Below are positions 44,036 to 56,998 of a stretch of DNA of 64,000 nucleotides, piece after piece. Position numbers and translations under genes: made by a program. Numbering within the stretch: the stretch's first letter is position 1; every line of letters starts with the position of its first letter. The notes under the pieces were generated by a model, which was not told the origin of the DNA, ran no database searches, and worked only from the letters and a program-made list of their open reading frames with translations. Origin of the DNA: Thermothielavioides terrestris NRRL 8126 (Eukaryota; Ascomycota; Sordariomycetes; Sordariales; Chaetomiaceae); NCBI RefSeq assembly GCF_000226115.1, contig NC_016457.1, positions 2,976,001 through 3,040,000 on the forward strand, read 5' to 3'.

Positions 44036-46028
44036 TCACTGGGCTTGGACGCTCTCGGGCGACAGCGAAGCCTGCTCGGCATCGAAGCGTTTGAGGTCCA
44101 TGAACTGGTTGAGCTCCATGTCCGCCTGATTGGGCTCCACAAACGGCGAGTGTGGGTGAAGCGGGAGCGTGATGGTCGGCTTCCCGGTCTGGTACATGTC
44201 GTTCAGGCTGGCGCCGTCGTCTGAGATGGCCGACCCCTCGCAAATCGGAGGCATCGACATGGGCGGAGACTCTCCCACAATCGCCGGGTCTGGGTGGTTG
44301 AACGAGAGCGGCGAGATCGGCGGAGCAGGCACGCCTAGATTCGCAGGGTTGACCAGCGGCGAAAACGTGCCGCTGTACGGGGTGAAGCTAGGCGCAGGAA
44401 GCCCGCCGTTCTCTGGAGGCTGAGTGGCGAAGAAGTTGGGGCTCGAATAGTCCGACGGCGAGGGCGCCGTTGTCGCGGAGAGCGGATACGGTCGCATATC
44501 CACGGCCCCGAAGCCAGCCCGCGTGTCAATCCGTAGGTTGGGTCCAACAGGCCCCAACATGTTTGGTTGCTGAGGGATCGGGCTAAAGATGGGCGGGTTG
44601 TGAGCCGGCGGCTGATGCTCGGGCTGGGTGATGTGGAAACTCGGCGGATGTTGCAGGAGCTGCATCGTCTGGAAGTCGATCGGGCCCGGCACACTGCGGC
44701 TGCGCTGTCTCTTGTGACCCGGCCCCCGCATCATCATGGTCTGATGGGCGGGGATACCCCACTGCGACTCTTGGAACATGCCGGCGTGCGGCTGGGCGAA
44801 GTTCGGCTGCGACGACGGCCGCGCGGCGGGGGAGACGGGGGCGGACATCGACAGCGGGTGAAGCTGGTCATACACGGGAGCCGGGGCACTGTGGCGGTGC
44901 ATGAAAACCTCCAAGCTGACCAGCTTCGCCAGCTGCCCGCTCAGCACCTTCGGATTTCCACCGAGGTGGTGCGTCAGCACCCGCGACGCCTGCATGTCTT
45001 CGGTGAAATCGTTGACCTGGATGAAGGTTGCGGTGGTCGACGAGTCCATGTAGAACAGGGGCGGGTGCAAAAGCTCAATCGTGATGCCGCCGAGTTGATC
45101 TCCGCCTTCGGCGTTGTTGAGGTAGATGTTCTTGATGTACGAAAACGGGTACTCGATCTTGTACCCGGCCTGGTCGTTGTTGATGTAATACGTCATCGTG
45201 CACTTGTCGGGAGAGTAGAAGATGATCAGGTCCATGGCGTTCTGGCCAACCCGCATCCACCTGCCGATGGTGAGGGACCGGCAGTTGAGATGGTGGATCA
45301 CTGCAGCGATGGTCAGCATGCGTCGCGCCACAAGATACTGCTGCCGGTTGTAACGTACAGACTTTGCCAGGGCCGGACTGCTCACCGCCCATCATCCCCT
45401 GGTGTCCATATGGCATAAGGCCGGTGCGACCGAGAAAGCCGGGGATGCTCTTGCCCGACTCCATGGCCTGCATCGCAAGATACTGGCGCATCGACTCCGG
45501 GATGGAGTCCATGTCCTCGCCGCTTTCCAGGCTCTTCTTCGCCAGCATCTTAATCTTGGCGCGTCTGTCTTCGATTAGCAACCGCCCATTTCGTGGTCGA
45601 GGAGCACGGGCAACTCACCGGTTCTGGAACCAGATCTGGACAGACCTCTCGGTCATGTTAATCTCCTCAGCTATCCTCTCACGGACAGTTGCCGTGGGCG
45701 TCGGGTTCTTATTGAATTCCATTTCGAGCGTGGCCAACTGATCCTGCGTCGCCCGCTGTCTCTTCTGGTTCTTCTGTTGCTGAGTGAGGGTGCTCTTGCG
45801 CGCCGGCCGCCGTGACCCCGAGCCCTGGGCCTTGGATCCATTGGCAGGGGACTTGGTCGCCTTGTTCGGGCTGGCAGACTTGGGCGTAGGGAGAGGTGAC
45901 TTGCTGGAAGACGGTGAGGCCGACGCAGCCGACACCGACAGAGCGACTCCCTCCTCTTGCTTAACCTCGTCCCCGGAATTCTCCTTGAATTCCTGTTTGA
46001 CCTCTTGTTGGATCACGTCGGTCGCCAT
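44036..46028 (-). CDS. Homeobox transcription factor
   Basis: Three exons (46028-45619, 45564-45359, 45300-44036) give 626 aa. A homeodomain lies at about 88-147 ([17 protein letters not shown]... and the recognition-helix motif [11 protein letters not shown], split by intron 1 at the first Arg). It is followed by the conserved fungal extension [27 protein letters not shown]...[11 protein letters not shown] (about 215-270), found in filamentous-fungal homeobox proteins related to S. pombe Phx1; in some Sordariomycetes such factors control conidiation. The N-terminus is Ser/Pro/Lys-rich, and the C-terminal 300 residues are Pro/Ser/Gln-rich and probably activating. Intron 2 was placed at donor GTACGT and acceptor GCTGCAG (58 nt), because that alone joins GPGKV to LIHHLNCRS in frame. 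The large flanking gaps fit a regulated developmental gene, which is inference. Confidence 0.87.
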
Positions 46029-49000
46029 TTCGTGCCGCGCCGTCGTCTTCGTCGAAGAGATGGGTTTCGATAAAAATGAATGTTTTCCTTTCCCTCCCTC
46101 AAAACCGATCCTTCAAGTGGCGGCTACTAATGGGCGGTGTGTCGAATTGGTGAGCTGATAACTGCGGAAGCCGATGGCGGAAAGTCGAAGAATCCAAGGT
46201 TCCACGGATTCTAAGGCGTTGGAAGGAGTGGACGATCAAAAGAACAATGGGAAATTGAGCGTTGCAAAGGAGTGTCGTCCTGGACCAGAGATCGGAACAG
46301 GAGGTTGCTGTCGGTCGCCGAGTCGGATAGGGGAAGCCCGTCCGCCGGGGTTGCGTCAGAACAGGAGGGTCAGAGTGAAATAGAGGCAAAATGGAACCCG
46401 GAAAGAATGAACGGATTCCGTGAAAACGTAGAGATGAATGTTTATTCCAAGGGAGTGACTGTGGTGAGAAAAGCGAAGGTAGAAGTGGGGAGGGGGAAGG
46501 GTGAAAGGATAGGGCGTTGGACGAAAGACGGCGTGAGGCGGCCGAAAGGTGACAAAAAAGAGAGACTAGGGGGGAAGACGAGAAGGGGACATGGGGCCGT
46601 TCAAGAGGGAAGAGCAAAGACGGGGCAGGAAGGTCGGGACCTCAAGCGGGCGGCTCCCACACACTGGGCGGGTCGGTGGGTCCTGTCCACCCAAGCGCCT
46701 TTGGCGAAACGGACAACTGGGATCCAACGGATACGGCAGCGAATGGCAGCCGCCGAGGAACAGGCGTACAGTGCGGACAACGGTGTGCGAGCGTTGTGCC
46801 TGCGTGCTCGCCGCTGGGGCTGAAGCCCGCTGCAAGGCCCCAACCAGCGTGGGGATGACCGCGGCCTGCTTCCTCAGAGCAGACGGTTCAGAATTCCCTA
46901 TTCCGTACACAGTATTTGTCGGTTGGTGCTGCCATCCGCAACCGTGGGACGATGGAGCCCAGCTTGACCACCCTCGGCAGTTAATCGGTACAGCCCACAT
47001 GCAGGAGAGACAGTCGATCGCGCGCATCTTCAGGAGCACGAACGGCGATAGCGGGTTTGAGCCGCCCGACAGGAGGCATGTGTCTCCCGACAGCACGGGT
47101 TGTGCTACGTGGTGTCGGAAAGTAAGTGCCTATCTGACCAGGATCAGGCGCAGCGAAGCGGACTGGCAGACGGGAAGGAATACAAGGAATCCATGATCCA
47201 AACGGTGAAACTGAGAAAGGTGGTGGTTCCTCCTGGGAAACATCACACCATGCGGAGTACTAGGTAAGTACGGAATACTGTGTAGTGTACACTACACCAG
47301 CCGCGGCAAAAATTGCCCTGGGGCAGTTTTGCGGCCGACTTTCCCTCCATGAAGAGACGTTCCACGATGCCATGATCTGCTAGATGAATCGGATGAACGC
47401 GCGCTAACTTTTCGCAGGACTTGCTACGCTAGCATCCTCTTTCATGTCTACCGCAGTATTCCCCGGCGCTAAAACACCATCAGGGCAACATCGCAGTGGA
47501 TTCAATCAGCGCCGCAACTACACTATCTGCCCGCGACGGCAACTCACTGCCTACCTACCCACAATGCAGTTCTGGTGTAGTGTACTACACTACTTGGTAA
47601 CGTTGGTTAGGGCGAGAGCCCTCCACTGACCAACCTGACGTTCGACTTCAGGGGATGGATCGGCAGAGCATCCCAGACTGCCGCTAGTTAGGTAAGGTAG
47701 TTAACGTGAACTCTGGTTTGCTCGAGTGCGGGGATGTTCGCTGGAGCGCAGCGCGGATACTTTCGGACCGCTACGGGGCATCGCATCCACGTCGCCGACT
47801 TGTCGATTTCCGTCACCGGGGAGCGCAACTCCTGCACTTGCACAGCCGCGCATGATGGGCACTCGACTGCCGCATCTCCGCAGCACCAGTCGGGTCGCGC
47901 AGCCCTTTAGGGGCTTGCCGCGATCAGGCAGTGTGGGCCTCAACCTCCTGGCTTCCAGGCTGGTTGCCACACGTTGGTGGGCCCGGGATTAAGCCCTTTT
48001 CCAGATCGCGCGTCAACTACACTACACTTCCTGGGAACGACCTGGAGTGTGTTTGCATGCGCCGCACCGACAGACTCCTGAGGCACAGTCGATTCTCATC
48101 CTCGGGATAAATACCGACCCGGTCATCGGGCTCGTTCCTCATCTCACGATTACACGCAATACCAAGTTAGTACCGCGGTATCGGTAGTATGGGGGCGAAA
48201 GGGGGAAGGAGGAAGCACGAGTTAACTCACTGAGGAATCGTCCAGGTGGCCAACGGTGCAGACAAGTACAGTGTGTATCCGCTCCATGTACGAAATGCCG
48301 GGCATACCAGCACAAGTACTGTGTAGTTACCCTCCAAGTCTTCTCCGCTTTGGCACTCTCCGTGGATCCATCAAGGTGATCACAGGGAGCCAAGAAAAGG
48401 CCATCCAGCCGCGGTGACCTGCCTGTCACAGGCCCTTCTGAGGCAGCCACATCAAGAGGAATTGCGGCTCCAGGTACGGAATACACGACAGCAAGTCCTC
48501 TGCGAGAGATCGCCATCAACTGTGGCACAACCCTCTTCTGTCTTTGCAACGGGTTGGGGCATCCGACCTCCGTACCTCCGTGTTAGGGACCCAGTCAGGC
48601 CGTACGACTGGCTGTGTTCCTGCGGAGTTTCGTGCTTCTGTGAACACACTGTAAGTACTCCGTCGCCGAGGCTTTGAGCTGTGCAGTGCTGGATAAGACC
48701 GTCAGACTGGCCGCTTTTCTCGCACAGCTTCGCAGCTTTCCCGCCCGATCCGGGCGCACCAGCTTGACCGAATCCGAGCTGAGGGTCTGGGAATCTTCTC
48801 TCCTACACTCGCCCTGAGGACCTCCATCAAACCACCAGCTTCCAAAAAGAAATCGAGTGACTACCTACCTCCTAGTGTACAATCCGTACACTACTCTACA
48901 CAGTACGCAATCCGCACTCCGTACATTCGAAAGATCAACCAACTCCCGGTTCTGGGAGTCGCTGGTTTGGTTCGTGCAGTCCGAACAGGCGGCTGATCCA

Positions 49001-49260
49001 GCCAGTACCTCCACAGTGTCGAAATGCACTGTTACACGACCCCATCCTCAGGAGGTGCGTCGAATGCGAAGACCCGCTTTACCCCTGAGTGGCCTGCGGG
49101 TTCTTCCAGGAACGCTTCTCGGAACAAACACGCAATTGGCTCGCCGACCTCCCTCCCATGCCCGAACCGGGGTTTCCGGGGGACCTGTCGGTCCCCGTTT
49201 CCCATCCCGGCCTCCTTTTCTGCATCGCAGTTCCCACGCAAAGGAAGAAGAAAAAAAAAT

Positions 49261-49295
<35 letters not shown>

Positions 49296-51720
49296 ACCAA
49301 ATCTGCTTAGTGGACTGCTCGCAGACCAAGCAGCCTGCACCCATTTTTAGCGTGCCACCCGCTGGGAGTTTATCCGCTGTCACGACCCTCATCCCTGTCA
49401 CGGCCCTGGCTCCGCTTCCCACGCTTGGCGGAAGATCCACCCCACGCCAGGTTGCGGTGCTTCGGTTTGCACATCGACCGAATGCGCGAGTCTCGAACTC
49501 TGTTTCCCCATCTCTGACAGTTGTCGTAGCAGTACAGCGGATTCGACACGACGGAGTCATCCGTTCACAATACATGGTGTACACTACTCGATTCCCGGTT
49601 TGCGCCCTGTGGAACCCGGCGATGGACGGCTCTTGTGGGAATCGTGCCGCGCTGGTCGCGCCGACGCACCTCGGACTCGTCGAGCCTTCGGAGGAAAAAG
49701 TTCATGCGCTGAACGCAGCACACAGCGCCAAGGTTGGCATGATTGGCTGGAGCCGCGCTGTTGGTCATGCAGTCGCTGCAGGATGGAAGAGACTTGGCGG
49801 GGGCCGAAAAACAGCTTTCCAGGCCGACCACCACTTCCGGCCACGCGGCTGGGAGAACGCGCTGTTGGAGGACTCTCGGGGGCCATGTGGTCGAGAAACG
49901 ATCGCTAAAACGGCGTGTGGATATGCAGATTGGTCGTGATGTTGGCGGTGGCTTGCGAGCAGCGGGCTTGCCGGGTACCAATCGGTCATCTCTGACCCGA
50001 TCACACGCACAGGGTCCCGTCAGCCCTGCAAGTCCCACGAGGTGACAAGACCACAACACGACATGCACGGATGCGGATGCGCGCACCACATCAAGCTGCC
50101 GATTTCGCCTTCCTCTTCCGCCACCAGGCTCAGCTGAGCCACAGGGGGAGATGCGCTCGTCGAATGATGTTCCAGGAGCCGTAAACATCCTCCTTCCCGG
50201 CAGCGCGGCATTGGATCCAAGAACGCCCCTGCTGCCAATCGGTTTGAATCCTCCCAGCGAACCCTGTACGTCTCGATGTTCGAAGCCCGTTCGATCCGGC
50301 TTCTAGCTGCCCCTTTGGGCTCTTCCGTCAACCCCTGGTCAATAGGAGCGCCCCTTAACACCCCTACCCCGGACCCATCATGGCACTCCTGCTCTGCGCG
50401 AGGCGCGTCAGTTAATGCAGCTCCTGGCTCAAACATCACGCTGCAGCAGAGGAAAACAAAAACAAAGCCCCGCCACCGGAGATTCACTCCACTGTTTGAC
50501 TGTTGGAAACTAACGGAGTAGTATACAGGTTGTCTCAGATCTCGCCGCTCCCTGTCCCCAGCCTCGGCTCCACGGCTGACAGCCCCCGGTTCCTCTGTGA
50601 CAGCGGGCCATCTGTCTGACATCGCGAGGCATAACAGGTACACGCCAATCGGCCAGTCCGTCGACCACCTTACGTACTTACTATGCAAGTACTGCCAAAT
50701 ATGGTCCTGTACGGAATACACCCGCCTTTTCCTTCAATCGGTGTAGCAACCTACCCGGAATTCCCTTCCCTCCCAGTCCAAGCCATCCCTCTGCCCCTTT
50801 ACCGTCCCGCCCTTGGCGCCGACTCGGAGATCGACCTTCCCCACAGAGGCATACTCACAGTGACAGAGCATAGCATGGAGTGCATAGTAAACGCCCGTCA
50901 TGCAGGCGCGCATGCTCGGGATCAGACGGGACGTAGTGTATTTTTGGAAAGGCGCTCTGGTTCCGTGGCCTGGTAGGGATGTACTGGCGCTTCGGTTAAA
51001 ATTGGGGCGCGCGGCAGGGACCCAGGCTGCCGCGTGTGTCGCCGGCCGACGGGTCACGGCCGAGGGAAGGAGGGCTTCAACATGTCACCCGAGATCGCAT
51101 TGGACGTGACGGGAAAGTACGTGGCGTTCAGCTGTCGGTTCCGTGGCCATCCCCGCTGCGCGGCTTCACGGTGCCGAGACCGGGAGTCGTTGAAGCAGGC
51201 CTGATGTGAGTATCCCTTGCTTGCGGATCCGAGATAACAAGGCAGAAGAAATGAGAGTTTGTGTAACTATTCCGTAAGCTTCGCAGCAAACGCAGCGCTG
51301 TCAATAGTCAGCACGCGCGTGAGTCTTTTCCTCTTTACGGCCAGACATTCGGCCCTGTTGCTGTGGCCATGCTTAGCCCTGTAAACGCCCTCTATTCTCA
51401 GGGCGGTTATGCGACAACGCTGGCTTATACCATCCCCAGGCACACGCCTCCTCTAAGTGGTGGTGGTCGTTCGCCGCGGATTCGCAAATCATTAGTTGGT
51501 CCATTCCTCCTTTGTTAAGGAGGGGGGAATGCTGCCTCATCCCGTCTATTTAAGTCCAGACAACTGGACGTCGGCCCACATGGCAACTCGATTTGGTGTA
51601 CGGAGGCCAACATCTGCCCTTGGCAAGGGCCTGATTTGGCCTGACTTAAAAATGAGGCTATTGACGCCGTCGGACTCGCCATCGGTCTCCAGCCTCACCC
51701 TAGAGCGGAAGGCGCTGCTC
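46029..51720. other. 5.7-kb gene-free region upstream of the homeobox gene
   Basis: No open frame here has domain content, consistent codon bias or plausible exon structure; the longest (about 360 codons near 48,857-49,939, plus strand) runs through a poly-A tract coding only Lys. The region carries copies of GTACGGAATAC or variants at 46899, 47251, 47268, 48474, 48654, 48890, 48920, 50514, 50709 and 51598. It also has palindromic TGTAGTGTACACTACA-type sequences near 47,281 and 47,575 and a poly-A run at 49262. It may be a long regulatory region or hold non-coding transcripts of the homeobox gene. Confidence 0.6.
49250..49293 (+). repeat. Poly-A tract
   Basis: About nine A, then TC, then 32 uninterrupted A (49262-49293), preceded by AAGGAAGAAG. 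It could be a mononucleotide microsatellite or the tail of a retroposed sequence; no target-site duplication was identified. Confidence 0.9.
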
Positions 51721-53083
51721 TCACAGCTCCTTCATGACCTCCCCCACTGCCCGTGCCGCCATCCTCCTTCGCTGCTCCTCCGGCAACCCGGCGCTTGCAT
51801 CCCTCACCGCTTGCAACTTCAGCATCATGCGCTCCAGCTTCTCGACGTCTTCCTCGCCCACCTCCTCTTGCTCCTCCGCCCCCGCGTTCGAGCCTTCCCC
51901 AATGCCTCCGCCGCCACTTGCCAAGATAGCTTCTCTCAACCCAGCGAAGTCCTCTCGATCAAACCCGAAATCAAGACTCTCGGGATCAAACTCGTAGTCA
52001 TCGTCCCCATCCTGGTGCTGTCGGCTCTTCCCCTCCGAGCTCTTAGCTGCTCCCTCGCCGTCATCCTCCTCCTCCTCATCGCCCCTCTTCATTCCGCCTC
52101 CAGACCAATCATTCGCCTCCAACGCCTCCAACACCCTTGCCATGCCAATTCTCTCACCATACTCGTTCCTCTCCTCCCCCGTCCCGCCCTTTCCTGAAGC
52201 CGCGCCAGTCCCCGCGCCTGTCTTCGAGACGTGGACGAACTCCAACCCTGACTCGGCACACAGATCCTCCCATTCGTCCAGCTCCGCTCCGTCTCCCCCG
52301 AACCCACCACCGCCAACGCCAACCGCCAACCCCACGCCGTCCCACTCCCACCCGCCAAGCCCCTCCCTCACGACCCTGCCAACCTGCGTGATCAACTCCC
52401 TCGCCCGCTCCCTCTCCGTTTCCTCCTTGCCGGACCCGGCCCCAGTCCCAATCCCAGACCCCGCCCCCGCCGCTGCCCCTCCATCCCCAGCCGACGACGA
52501 GAAAGAAGGAGGAGCAGTAGGAGGAGGAAGCGCAAACACGACCAGCACGCCGCCCAGCACCTCCAGCACCTCCCGCGCCTCCGCCGAGAGGAACGACGCG
52601 GCCCACTCGGCCGGCGACGCCACCAGGTCGAGCCACACGGGGACCGAGGCGGCGTAGTAGGGCGTGCGCAGCGGGAGGAGGTGGGTCGTCCCCGCGAGCG
52701 AGGGCGCCGGCGGCGGTTCCTCTGTTGATGACCGGGCCGGTGGCGACGACGGTGATAGTGATGATGGTGTTGGTGGGGGTGGGGGTAGTGCGGGAGTGGG
52801 GTGGGTGCCGGTTAGGTCTGGTTTTGGGCGAGAGGGGGAGGGAAAGTGTGTTAGCCTTTTTGGTACATCTGTAGCTGGCTGGCTATATCTGTATGCCCCC
52901 CTTGACGAGATGGGACGTGGGACGGGGATGGGGGTTGAGGTTGGACAGTGAGTGGAAGAGGTGAGACTTATGGCGTCGCGAACCTTTGATGACATCGCTG
53001 AGGTGCTGCGCGGAGTCGGTGAGGGAAACGGCGAGGATCCGGCGTGGATTCGGAATCTCCGTTTTCGCTTTCTCGGGACTCAT
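51721..53083 (-). CDS. Irc6/AAGAB-like adaptin-binding protein
   Basis: Two exons (53083-52984, 52817-51721) give 398 aa. Human AAGAB (p34) and yeast Irc6 are chaperones for AP-1/AP-2 adaptor assembly in clathrin traffic. They carry a Rab-like GTPase-fold N-terminus and a helical C-terminus. Here RRILAVSLTDSAQHLSDVIK-DLTG spans the intron and matches the degenerate P-loop/switch region. LDEWEDLCAESGLEFVHV is the family signature, followed by NEYGERIGMARVLEALEANDWSGG. The C-terminal helix AVRDASAGLPEEQRRRMAARAVGEVM closes the protein. The 166-nt intron was set by frame and by the DLTGT junction. Gly/Ala/Ser-rich and acidic inserts are low complexity. Confidence 0.78.
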
Positions 53084-54580
53084 TTTATCGGCGTTGAAGG
53101 CGCGATGGCCCTTTCACACGCAGCTACTGGGTGAGGTCAAAGGTGAGGAGAGTAAGCCCGGTACGCGTTGACGTGTAGACGGTGGAGGTGCTGGCCATTG
53201 GATGGAGGGGTTCGTGGTGGGGTAATTGGGGGACCGCAGCTACATGGCGGGGCAGGTTGGGGAGGAATTACCCTCCCCCAGGTACCAGCTTAGGTATCGC
53301 TGAGTCCGGTCCATCAAGGACTTCGAGTCTCACAGGCTACTAAACATCATAGGCACTGGACATGCGCCATTATATCCAAGGTATGAAAGACACCGCGTGG
53401 CTTCATAATACTTTGCATGCCAACACAATGCCCCCCAGGGCCTGTTAACACTGGCCTGGCGCAAAGCCGCGTACGCTGGATCTGAACGCGGTGATGCTTT
53501 TCTCCCCTCTCGTCCCTCTGATGACAACAATGTTGAGGTAGTTACACGCCACAACGGATGCGTAAACCACTCATCTCCTCGACGGCAACTTGTTTGATGC
53601 GAGGCGCAAGCCCGGACCTTTCTATCGCCCGCCCACCATCCCCTTCCAGGCTCTCCCAGTGCCTCCTCCAGCATGCACCCACCATCTATTCCGTAGGTAG
53701 TCCCCAACAACTACCTAGTAATCCGCGCACCATCGGGATTTCCCAAACCCGATTTCTCGCAAAGCCCAGCTCGGAGCCATGTCTCAGACGCCAGTCCACT
53801 CACCAACGCCGCTACCGCGCTGTGTAACAACGGTGCCAGCTCACGGCATCTCAGACTAGACAGTCCGGAGACGCCCATCAGTGCGGCGCAGGCTTCTCCA
53901 GGCGCCAGGCCTGCCGTCGCCGGCTTTCGAGACATATCGGCCCATCTGGGAAATGGCGGGTGCAGAGAGCACCCGAGAGGCAGCAGGAGCTGCGTAGTGA
54001 GCGTTCGTCGGTGTCATCACGCCGGAACGACCCGCGAAAGAGATTCGACGCATCACAGAAACAAGAAAACAGAGCAAAGCAAGACATCTCGGGGGAATTC
54101 CGGCAACCGCGCGCTGGTTTCTCTCTCATTGTGTCATGAGGTAATATACTCGAACGCAAACATTGCGCCTGTAAATCCGCCCAACCGTGGGTCCCGTCGT
54201 CGTACGCCCAAGTAGCCGCCAAAACCTGTGAGGATATACAGCCCACTATTCCAAGGGGGATAGTTCGTTAAGGGTCGTAAAAGCCAGGGAGTAGAGTGGC
54301 AGGTCCTCGAGTGGTGGAACTCGATGGACAAAAATATTGTAACACACCGTGTAAGCGGGGGATGGGTGAGGGAAAGGTTGGGGGGCCGAGGGTGAAGGGT
54401 ATGAGGGGAGGTTTGTTTATCACAACAACCTGCAGCCTCCCGCCGACTTCGTAAGGGGAGGGGAAAAAAAGGGGAGGAGGGGCCTCGTCGGCCACCACGA
54501 AACATCCAACCAAGCCCTCCAGAAACCCTGCATCTCGCCCCGGCGCATTCCCGTTCCATTCCCTCGCCGATCCGAAGCGC
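53084..54580. other. Intergenic region
   Basis: 1.5 kb between the 5' end of the Irc6-like gene and the 3' end of the Zn2Cys6 gene. Frames seen are overlapping shadows. The element ATTCCGTAGGTAG near 53,689 is a partial match to the dispersed motif. Confidence 0.6.
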
Positions 54581-56998
54581 TCACCACTCCACCGAAGGCC
54601 CCGCTGCTCCAAACCCGCCAAACCCGTTCATCGTAGCCGCCGGGCCGTCGACATTCACGGCCGGGCTGCCGAACATGTCCCAGTCCAGCGCCTGCGAGTC
54701 GAAGAAGTTCCAGAACTGGCCGAGCGGGTCCTGCGGCATGCCGGCGGCGTTCGGCCCCGGCGTGAGGTCCATGTTCAGGTTCGCGGGCGTGTAGGGCGGC
54801 TCCGGGGGTGTGGGCTCCGTCTTAATGTCCTCGTTCGGCATGCACGCGCGCAGCTTCTCGATGCAGGAGGGCACCTCGGGCATCGTGCCGGTGCGGGCCA
54901 GGATGACCTGCTCGCGCTTCCTCCACGCCTTGAGGATGAAGACGGCGAGCGCGGCGTAGTTCTTGTTGGTCACGTCGAACAGCTCCGGGTGGTACGAGTA
55001 GACCACGATGACCTGCTTCCACGCGCGCTCCACCAGCTTGCCCTCGGTGCGGCTGCAGAGCTGTCCCGCCACGTACATGAAGAGCTCCAGCCGGAAGTGC
55101 TGCAGCGAGAACCAGGCGAAGCCCTTGTCCTTGCTCAACACGTAATTCGTCTCGTCGTGCTCGAGCGTCATGATGGCGACCTTGAATGCGTTGTCTTGCG
55201 CCGACCTGACCTCCCCTTCCCCGTCGGGACGCTCCTTGAGCGGCGTCATCAGGTCGTTGAGCTTGTCCGTGAGGTGCGACTTCATGGCAATTGCCATCTC
55301 GTGCACAGGGCCAGCCGTTGGGTCGCAGTACTTGTCCAAGACTTCCAAGAGTTTCTCCCGGAGCTGCCCAAACCCACGCATATACTCGGCCAGCTCCTCC
55401 TCCGTGGGCCGCTTGCTGTTCGACACTCCCTCCGCAATCATGACCACGTTTTCGAGTCCGGGATGCTCGACAACAAACCTGGCAAATGTGTACGTGAGGA
55501 GGCAGAAGATCATTTCTGTGGGTCCTTCGCGGTCTTGGAACGGCTCGGTGGCCGACTGGAACATATCTGCGTCGTTGAGGTTCTTTGGAAGCTTCGCGTC
55601 GCAGTATCTCGGCAGCCAGGAGTGGGTGAGCCCGGAAAAAACGGCGTACTTGAAATCCAGCATGAAGATTAGCCACCAAACACGCCTTCGCATCTCCGAT
55701 TCGAAGGGAGGAAGACCGAGAGCCTCGCCGTCGCGGTGTAGGCCCATCTTCTGCGCGATGCGGACGGCAACTCCGTTGAGAATCCACGTGGCGTGCGGGT
55801 TGTACCGGCCCTGGAGGGAAATCTGCGCCCGGTATCAGCAACGAAAGGGCTGTGGTTGTGGGAACTGCGCGACAGGGTCCATACCAGATAAAGCACGAGA
55901 GCCTGGAGGGTTGGCAAGTCGTGAGATCTGAGGAAGCCGATGCGTTGCAGACTTAACCGGACTCCTGACGAATACCTCTGCACCGCTTCTTCCCTCGAAT
56001 ATCCCAGCAAACCCCGGCACTCCTCCGGTGTTAGCGACACAGCCGCCATCAGAAAGATGGAGAACATGAGCGCCTCGATATTCTTCGGCACGTTCTGGGG
56101 ACCGTTGGCGGCCTCGGCGACGTAAGGCTGCAGCGTCGGGACGTGGATGGCTTTGGTCAGCGGGTTCACCCGGTCGAGGAAGATCTGCCACAGGCGGAGC
56201 ATGTGCGCAGCCTCCGGCCAGAGATCCTCCACCTTCGCGCCAGGACTGTCGCCACCAAGAATCAGATCGGAATTCTCGTCGGGCGTTATTGCCTCGGAAC
56301 CGAAGTCATCCGAGTCCTCGCTGTCCACGATCTCCCTCATGGCTCGGAGCTGGCGGAAACTTCACTGTAAGCGGTCATCTGGGGCGAAGTGGACAGCAGA
56401 TGTTTACCCACCTCGTCGTAGACGATCGACAGCAAAGGGCTGTCCATGAAGCGCACGCTGCCATCTTCTCTGACGAGCCTCCCTTCAGGCTGCCACCTTA
56501 TGTACGCTTCGTCGTGGAAGTTGGGGGGCTGCGCCGGGCGCGCGGCGAGTTGGTCGGGCTTCTCGGCCGCATACTCCTTCAAGAGCTCCTCGCAACGAGC
56601 CAGCCTCTCCTGCAGATCCTGGTTCGGCCGCCTGCGCTTCCGCGCAGGGGCGGGCGTGCTTGGCGTGCATTGCACATTTGCCTTGGCCGGGAAGGGTCAG
56701 CGGGAGCCGGGCACACCAAGGGCAACACCACGGACGAGCCACGCTGGATTCCAAAGCTTACCTTGGTGCAATTGGCGCAGGGGAAGTGTCTATCGCACTT
56801 TATTTTCCGGTGTTGGCAGAGGACGCACGCGAGAATGCGTGGAGGTTTGTTGGTCGCGACCGCGACAGGTAGCGCTGGGGCAGAGGCGGAGGGTTTGGAA
56901 CTCCCCGGGGTCGACGAGCTTGGTACAGCAGTCGTATACGTCGGTGGTTGTGGCATAGAGCCCGACAGGGCACCGGCGAAGTTGAATGCGTCTTCCAT
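54581..56998 (-). CDS. Zn2Cys6 fungal-specific transcription factor
   Basis: Four exons (56998-56762, 56681-56412, 56349-55885, 55822-54581) give 737 aa. The binuclear zinc cluster is complete: C58-x2-C61-x6-C68-x5-C74-x2-C77-x6-C84. Intron 1 falls between the fifth and sixth Cys. A basic linker (RKRRRPNQD) and a coiled coil (LQERLARCEELLKEY) follow, as in dimerising Gal4-type factors. The fungal transcription-factor middle region spans about 200-520, with LTKAIHVPTLQPYVAEA, GRYNPHATWILNGVAVRIAQKMGLHRDG and RRRVWWLIFMLD. The C-terminus is Pro/Phe/Trp-rich and acidic. All introns are GT-AG and join between codons. The target genes are unknown. Confidence 0.88.

Noticed and set aside
44036..45385. 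Homeobox C-terminal region as a separate 449-aa gene
   Set aside because: The apparent start lies inside an intron; splicing at GTACGT/GCTGCAG joins it to the homeodomain exon in frame.
46566..47196. Overlapping 176- and 201-codon frames on opposite strands
   Set aside because: Mutually overlapping, no conserved features, in the motif-rich gene-free region.
48857..49939. 360-codon plus-strand open frame
   Set aside because: Runs through the poly-A tract as a Lys run, lacks codon bias and domains, and overlaps open frames on the other strand.
50243..50255. Possible tRNA B box (GGTTTGAATCC-like)
   Set aside because: No matching A box or acceptor-stem pairing at the right distance on either side.
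50020..50721. 233-codon minus-strand open frame
   Set aside because: No domain or family resemblance and an overlapping plus-strand frame; most likely chance.
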